Shown here one piece after another: positions 59,879 to 64,000 of a DNA stretch of 64,000 bases. The notes under the pieces were generated by a model, which was given only the letters and a program-made list of their open reading frames with translations, did no database searches and was not told the DNA's origin. This DNA is from DATFVA01 sp963764235 (lineage in GTDB: Bacteria > Bacteroidota > Ignavibacteria > Ignavibacteriales > Ignavibacteriaceae). Position 1 is the stretch's first letter. The number at the start of each line of letters is the position of its first letter. Position numbers and translations under genes: made by a program. The stretch is from the NCBI GenBank assembly GCA_963764235.1, contig CAVXRO010000012.1:1-64000 (forward strand), written 5' to 3'.

Positions 59879-61337
59879 TTGGAACCGTTTGAAATATTAG
59901 AAAAATACTTCGGTTATAAAGAATTCCGCGGTAAGCAGGAAGATATTATCCGAAGAACGCTTTATGACAGGAAACACTCGCTTGTTATAATGCCCACCGG
60001 TAGCGGGAAATCTTTATGCTACCAGATCCCAGCGTTATTAATGAATAGCGGGACGATAGTAATCAGTCCTCTTATTGCCCTGATGCAGGACCAGGTGGAT
60101 GCCCTGCGCAAAAAAGATATCAGCGCTGCCTTTCATAAACTCAACTCTGTCAAAACAGGAAAGAGATCAGAGACTGAAACAGTTTGTTGAGGGAAAAATC
60201 AAAATACTGTATGTCACCCCTGAAAGATTCCGCAAACCTGAATTTGTTAAACAACTGCAGAGGGTGGATATCTCCCTTTTAGCTGTGGATGAAGTTCATT
60301 GTATTTCAGAGTGGGGACATGATTTCCGACCCGACTATTCAAGACTTGGTGAGTTCAGAGAGTTGATGAAAAATCCCTTAACCATTGCATTAACTGCTAC
60401 GGCCACGAGGGAAGTGCAGCAGGATATAATAAATAAACTTCATCTCAGGAATGAAGATATCAAAGTTTTCCACCAGGGAATAGAAAGACCTAACCTGAGA
60501 CTGGAAGCGAAGGATATCTTTGAAGATAAAGAGAAAACGGAATGGATGCTTAAAATAATTAACGATTACAATGGTTCGGGAATAATATATTTTTCACTTA
60601 TCCAGTCACTCGAAAAATTCTCCCAGATGCTCCGTGATAAGAAAATCCCGCATGGAATATATCATGGGAAACTGAATGATAAGGAAAGGAAAAGGATGCA
60701 GAGGGAGTTTTTAAACGGTAATCAAAATCTCATTCTTGCAACAAATGCTTTCGGGATGGGCATAGACAAACCAGATATCCGTTTCGTAATACACGCGGAA
60801 GTTCCCTCTTCAGTTGAATCATACTACCAGGAAATAGGCCGGGCCGGCAGAGACGGAAATCCATCTGACTGTCTCCTCCTTTATAAACAGGATGACTTGT
60901 ATATCCAAATGGATTTTATAAAATGGTCGAATCCTGATACCAATTTTTATTCGGCATTATATGACCTGCTCCGAAGGGAAATTTCCGTGGTTAATTCGCT
61001 TGGAATTGAATACCTCAGGGAACAGATGAACTTCAAAAACCGGAGTGACTTCAGAATTGAGACAGCCCTTGGAATTTTTGATCGATACGGAGTTACGGAA
61101 GGTTCGGTTGAAAATAAGGATCTTACAATAACAGGAGAATTTCCGGCTGAACTCGAAGATGAGGAAATGCTGCAGGAAAAGTTAATGAGTGATAACAAAA
61201 AGCTCCTCTCAATGGTAAATTATTTCAAGACAAATGAATGCCGGAGGGTTTATATATCAGAATATTTTGGTTTTCATGACGAGAAACCCTGCGGTAATTG
61301 TGACAACTGTCTGAAAAATTCAGCAATTATGGATTAA
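59879..61337 (+). CDS. recQ: RecQ-family helicase without RQC/HRDC, one-base insertion in reading
   Basis: 485 residues after repair, from a TTG at 59879. Helicase motifs: MPTGSGKSLCYQ (Walker A), AVDEVHCISEWGHDFR (DEVH), ALTATATREVQQD, and motif VI EIGRAGRDGNPSD. The zinc-binding end is NECRRVYISEYFG with CGNCDNCL. The frame breaks in the T-run 60131-60133; dropping one T joins SAAF to INSTLSKQERDQRLKQ. The protein stops right after the zinc module, so RQC and HRDC domains are absent. A 3'-5' DNA helicase for recombination and repair. Confidence 0.9.
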
Positions 61338-61430
61338 TCATATTTCCCTCCGAATATTTTGACACGATACACATCAGATATGCTCACTGGTTGTTAATAT
61401 ACAAGTGTAATAACCAGAAAAAGGAATTTG

Positions 61431-61532
61431 ATGAACCTTCCGTATTCAAAAATAAAATATATAATAGCAGCAGGTCTGCTCTTCTTTGTATTTCCTGCCC
61501 TAGGCGAAGTAATGGAAAAACGGAAAAAATGA
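61431..61532 (+). CDS. Possible 33-residue membrane peptide
   Basis: A short frame with a good AAAAGGAATTTG leader. It encodes one hydrophobic helix (about 9-24, YIIAAGLLFFVFPALG) and a basic end MEKRKK. The size and layout fit a single-pass small protein, but there is no other support. Confidence 0.35.
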   Translation: MNLPYSKIKYIIAAGLLFFVFPALGEVMEKRKK

Positions 61533-61630
61533 TTGTATTCAGTCACACAAATGCGCGATTTTTTGTCTCAGTTAATACTATGGAATGGTTCTTGATAGAT
61601 ATACTTGCACATTCACTTTAGGCAATAAGA

Positions 61631-62116
61631 ATGAAACAAATATATTATTTAATTTTTGCATTGTGCTTTGGAGCTGCAGGATGTACCAGTAAAAATAACG
61701 ATCAATTAGGTAATCATTATCCGGCACAGACCAAAGAGCAGCCGGAAAAAACAGTTCATGTATCCGATGATACATTGATGGGAGGCGATACTTTTGTTAC
61801 TACGGGTCCCGCCGGAAAAATGGATCAGAAACAGGGTAAGATAGTAATGATAGCTGATTCAGGACTGGCTTTACCGGTTAAGTTAGATGATGATAATAAG
61901 ATTACGGCAGTAGGCTTTAATGACAGTACAGTTTACCAGGTGAAGGAAGAAGGCGGCCGTACAGCACTTATTCTTCCCGATTCCAACAAAGTTCTGAGGG
62001 ATGGCAGGATGATGCTTCTTACTGATGACGGTGAAATGCTTGAGGTCAAACTGATTGGTGATAAAATGGTAGTATTAACGAAAAACAATACAATGCTTCC
62101 GCTGGAAAAGAAGTAG
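61631..62116 (+). CDS. Small lipoprotein with repeated hairpin modules
   Basis: 161 residues. Signal peptide with lipobox FGAAGC (Cys near 18). A disordered segment (about 20-45) precedes a series of beta-hairpin repeats: KIVMIADSGLALPVKLDDDNKI, GRTALILPDSNKVLRDGRMMLLTDDGEMLEVKLIGDKMVVLTKNN. The pattern (M-x-L-L-D-x-G) resembles DUF6799-type modules found in Bacteroidota lipoproteins. Function unknown. It lies before the copper genes in the same direction. Confidence 0.65.
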   Translation: MKQIYYLIFALCFGAAGCTSKNNDQLGNHYPAQTKEQPEKTVHVSDDTLMGGDTFVTTGPAGKMDQKQGKIVMIADSGLALPVKLDDDNKITAVGFNDSTVYQVKEEGGRTALILPDSNKVLRDGRMMLLTDDGEMLEVKLIGDKMVVLTKNNTMLPLEKK

Positions 62117-62227
62117 GTTGATTTTACTCCTTTCTTTATCAGGGGACGTTACTAAACCTCATTCCCTTTTTTTATAAATATATCTGTTTTATTTTATGGT
62201 CTGAAATTTTGAAAAACAGATGGTATT

Positions 62228-62818
62228 ATGAAAGAAGATAAACAAACAGGAACTACCTTATACGTCAGAAATATGGTATGCAACAGGTGTATCAAGGTAA
62301 TTGAAGAGGAATTCGGAAAGCTTGGATTAAACATTAAAAACATCAGCTTGGGAGAAGTGAGGGTGGAGGAGCATCTGAACCACGAGATGATAGATAATAT
62401 AAGGAAGGTGCTTGATGAAAACGGGTTTGAGCTTATTGAGGACAGGAAAATGAAGACAATAGAACAAATTAAGGTCTTCATAATCGAATTAATTAGAGAC
62501 CAGGAGAAGATTGCCGGGAGAATAAATATCTCCGATTATCTTTCAGAAAAAATGAATGCTGATTATCATTATATGAGCACTCTTTTCTCTTCTGTAGAAA
62601 ATATCACTATCGAACACTATTTTATCCTTCAGAAAATTGAAAGAGCGAAGGAACTGCTGAAATACGGCGAGCTGACCCTCAGCGAGATAGCTTTCCGACT
62701 GGGATACAGCAGTGTCGCTCACCTGTCTGCTCAGTTTAAAAAAGTTACGGGAATGAATGCTAACCAGTTCAAATCTATGACTGAAAATACCCGTAAACCT
62801 CTCGATGAGGTCGGATAA
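62228..62818 (+). CDS. Metal-binding (HMA) AraC-family transcription regulator
   Basis: 196 residues. N-terminal HMA domain (about 8-75) with the metal motif MVCNRC (C18, C21), then an AraC DNA-binding domain (about 100-190): YLSEKMNADYHYMSTLFSSVENITIEHY and LTLSEIAFRLGYSSVAHLSAQFKKVTG. A heavy-metal chaperone domain fused to AraC could let it sense Cu(I) directly. It is upstream of copZ and copA in the same direction, so it probably controls them. Confidence 0.88.
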   Translation: MKEDKQTGTTLYVRNMVCNRCIKVIEEEFGKLGLNIKNISLGEVRVEEHLNHEMIDNIRKVLDENGFELIEDRKMKTIEQIKVFIIELIRDQEKIAGRINISDYLSEKMNADYHYMSTLFSSVENITIEHYFILQKIERAKELLKYGELTLSEIAFRLGYSSVAHLSAQFKKVTGMNANQFKSMTENTRKPLDEVG

Positions 62819-62901
62819 ACCTTAAATACACGCCCCCAAAGCCAAAAAAATCATATAACTTTTTCCAATAATTATATAACGTTCGGGGGTATCCGGCGTC
62901 C

Positions 62902-62909
62902 TATATTTG
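62902..62909 (+). promoter_or_regulatory. Bacteroidota-type -7 box of copZ
   Basis: TATATTTG matches TAnnTTTG, 41 bp before the copZ ATG. Upstream are CCCCC and GGGGG blocks (62831-62889) and two ATATAAC copies that may form an operator. Confidence 0.5.
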
Positions 62910-62950
62910 AACCGTCAATATTCATAACTAAAAACAAAGGAGATACTAAA

Positions 62951-63163
62951 ATGACTACAAAAGCGATCAAAATTGACGGAATGAGCTGCGGACATTGCGA
63001 AATGGCTGTAAGAAAAGAATTATCGAAGCTGGACGACGTTAAAGTTAAAAAAGTTAAGATAGGTGAGGCAGTTGTAGAGTACGATGAAACGAAAACAGAT
63101 GAACAGAAGATTTACCAGGCGATTGAAGAAGCAGGGTATAAACCTGTATTACCAACGACTTAA
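62951..63163 (+). CDS. copZ: CopZ-type copper chaperone
   Basis: 70 residues, one HMA domain: IKIDGMSCGHCEMAVRKELSKLD with C13 and C16 as Cu(I) ligands, closing with AIEEAGYKPV. It carries copper to CopA. Strong AAAGGAG site at 62937-62943. The upstream gene is an HMA-AraC regulator. Confidence 0.93.
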   Translation: MTTKAIKIDGMSCGHCEMAVRKELSKLDDVKVKKVKIGEAVVEYDETKTDEQKIYQAIEEAGYKPVLPTT

Positions 63164-63205
63164 ATAGTGATCAGGTGATTTTTCCGTCCATTCAATATAT
63201 CAAGG

Positions 63206-63249
63206 AGCGTATTCAGAGCGTATTCAGAGCGTATTCAGAACGTTTTCAG
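63206..63249. repeat. Four tandem 11-bp units between copZ and copA
   Basis: AGCGTATTCAG at 63206, 63217 and 63228, with a fourth degenerate unit AACGTTTTCAG ending at 63249. The 11-bp period is about one DNA turn, so units lie on one helix face. Could be an array of regulator sites. Confidence 0.6.
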
Positions 63250-63310
63250 TTAGTATTTGGAATATACCTGAGAGCCGGAAAAGGAATCAAGTAACAAGGA
63301 AATAATTATA

Positions 63311-64000
63311 ATGAAATCAGCATCAGAAGAATATAATATTAAGAACCAGGTAATAAAATCATTAACCCTCCCTGTGGAGGGAATGACCTGCGCCAGCTGC
63401 GTGGCCCGCATTGAAAAAGCATTGAAGAAAGTTGAGGGGATCAGTGATGTAAACGTAAACCTCGCTACGGAAAAAGTCACGCTTTCTTATAACCCTTCAC
63501 TTACCGACGTTTCAAAATTTACGCAGGTAGTTGAAGATGCCGGATATAAGCTTTCTTCCCCCACAGAGGATAAAGCATCTGCAGGATCTGATGACTTTGA
63601 ATCGGCTTCGGATATTCAGCATAAGGAATCCTACCGGAAGCTCAGGAGTGAATTTATTTTCAGTGCTGTACTTTCTATTCCTATAATGATTGTCAGTATG
63701 CTTATGATGACAGGGTGGTTCAGGCACCTGGTTCCCCTGACAGTCGAAGAGATAAATAAACTACTTTTTCTTGGTTCTACACTGGTCATTTTTATCTCCG
63801 GTAAAAGATTTTTCACTTCTTCGTGGAAAATTGCGAAGCATTTTTCCGCTGATATGAATACTCTGGTTGCTGTCGGTACAGGTACAGCATATGTATACAG
63901 TACGATAGCAGTTTTATTTCCTGAATTACTGAACCTGACTAATGCTGAAGGTCATATTTATTTTGATACTGCCGTAATCATAATTACGCTGATCCTTATG
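63311..64000 (+). CDS. copA: Copper-translocating P-type ATPase, N-terminal part (runs off window)
   Basis: 230 residues visible, 3' end outside. N-terminal HMA domain (about 15-85) with VEGMTCASCVARIEKALKK (C27, C30), then the first membrane helices (FIFSAVLSIPIMIVSMLMMTG, and further). The SEFIFSAV to DMNTLVAVGTGTAY region matches the P1B ATPase start, with TM1-TM4 including the VGTGTAYVYS block. It exports Cu(I). The CPC motif, DKTGT and ATP site are beyond the end. Start ATG at 63311. Confidence 0.9.
   Translation, partial: MKSASEEYNIKNQVIKSLTLPVEGMTCASCVARIEKALKKVEGISDVNVNLATEKVTLSYNPSLTDVSKFTQVVEDAGYKLSSPTEDKASAGSDDFESASDIQHKESYRKLRSEFIFSAVLSIPIMIVSMLMMTGWFRHLVPLTVEEINKLLFLGSTLVIFISGKRFFTSSWKIAKHFSADMNTLVAVGTGTAYVYSTIAVLFPELLNLTNAEGHIYFDTAVIIITLILM

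Noticed and set aside
61391..61621. 76-residue open frame after recQ
   Set aside because: No ribosome site or protein-like composition. A better 33-residue frame with a good leader overlaps it in another phase, and even that is weak.

Overview
The window looks like part of a chromosome from the Ignavibacteriota/Bacteroidota-Chlorobi branch. Three things point there. A secreted deacetylase ends in a type IX secretion (por) sorting tail with the YQNFPNPFNPST signature common in Ignavibacteria. Several genes are preceded by a Bacteroidota-type TAnnTTTG -7 box. The gene repertoire is rich in lipoproteins, outer-membrane barrels, hybrid kinases and TPR kinases. No rRNA or tRNA, integrase, transposase, phage gene or CRISPR array was seen. 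The only classical RNA gene is a small SRP RNA at 44.8 kb.

Layout. 0-4.4 kb: a PAS signalling gene cut by the window edge, then feoA-feoB-fur and a metallo-beta-lactamase-fold hydrolase. 4.5-20.4 kb: exported proteins (WD40-like propeller, M28 peptidase, BNR/sortilin-like propeller, barrel, FKBP, M15 peptidase, esterase), a PknB/TPR kinase with a small partner, ferredoxin, YjbQ and LMW phosphatase. 20.5-25.5 kb: T9SS deacetylase, a dense regulatory intergenic region, a NarL-type two-component system and two unknown genes. 25.5-44.8 kb: amino-acid decarboxylase, enoyl-CoA hydratase, an M16 peptidase pair, signal peptidase I, M23 peptidase, CorA, UvrC, L,D-transpeptidase, NhaC-type antiporter, SixA, SRP RNA. 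45-49.3 kb: a hybrid sensor kinase and DNA methyltransferase in one operon. 49.6-59.6 kb: a tricarboxylate cluster (isocitrate-dehydrogenase-like, CstA, HD-like protein, LYS4-type homoaconitase-like protein, MmgE/PrpD protein, CitD-CitE fusion, CitF). 59.9-64 kb: RecQ, then a copper module (HMA-AraC regulator, CopZ, CopA cut by the window end).

The most interesting item is at 21.99-22.39 kb. Two paralogous small RNA genes lie in tandem on the minus strand. Each has an intrinsic terminator and a 5' hairpin with GGGGUAGGA in a 19-nt loop. Each promoter has an 18-bp palindrome (ATCCGTA-N4-TACGGAT) exactly 21 bp upstream of its -7 box. A third copy sits at the same 21-bp distance from a plus-strand -7-like box reading into the adjacent NarL-type kinase/regulator genes. 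The layout resembles GacS/GacA-RsmY/RsmZ and suggests an autoregulated two-component system controlling twin riboregulators.

Caution: six core genes (PAS protein, feoB, uvrC, L,D-transpeptidase, citDE, recQ) each carry one or two single-base indels, mostly in homopolymers. This looks like uncorrected sequencing or assembly error rather than gene decay. I give the repaired gene spans.
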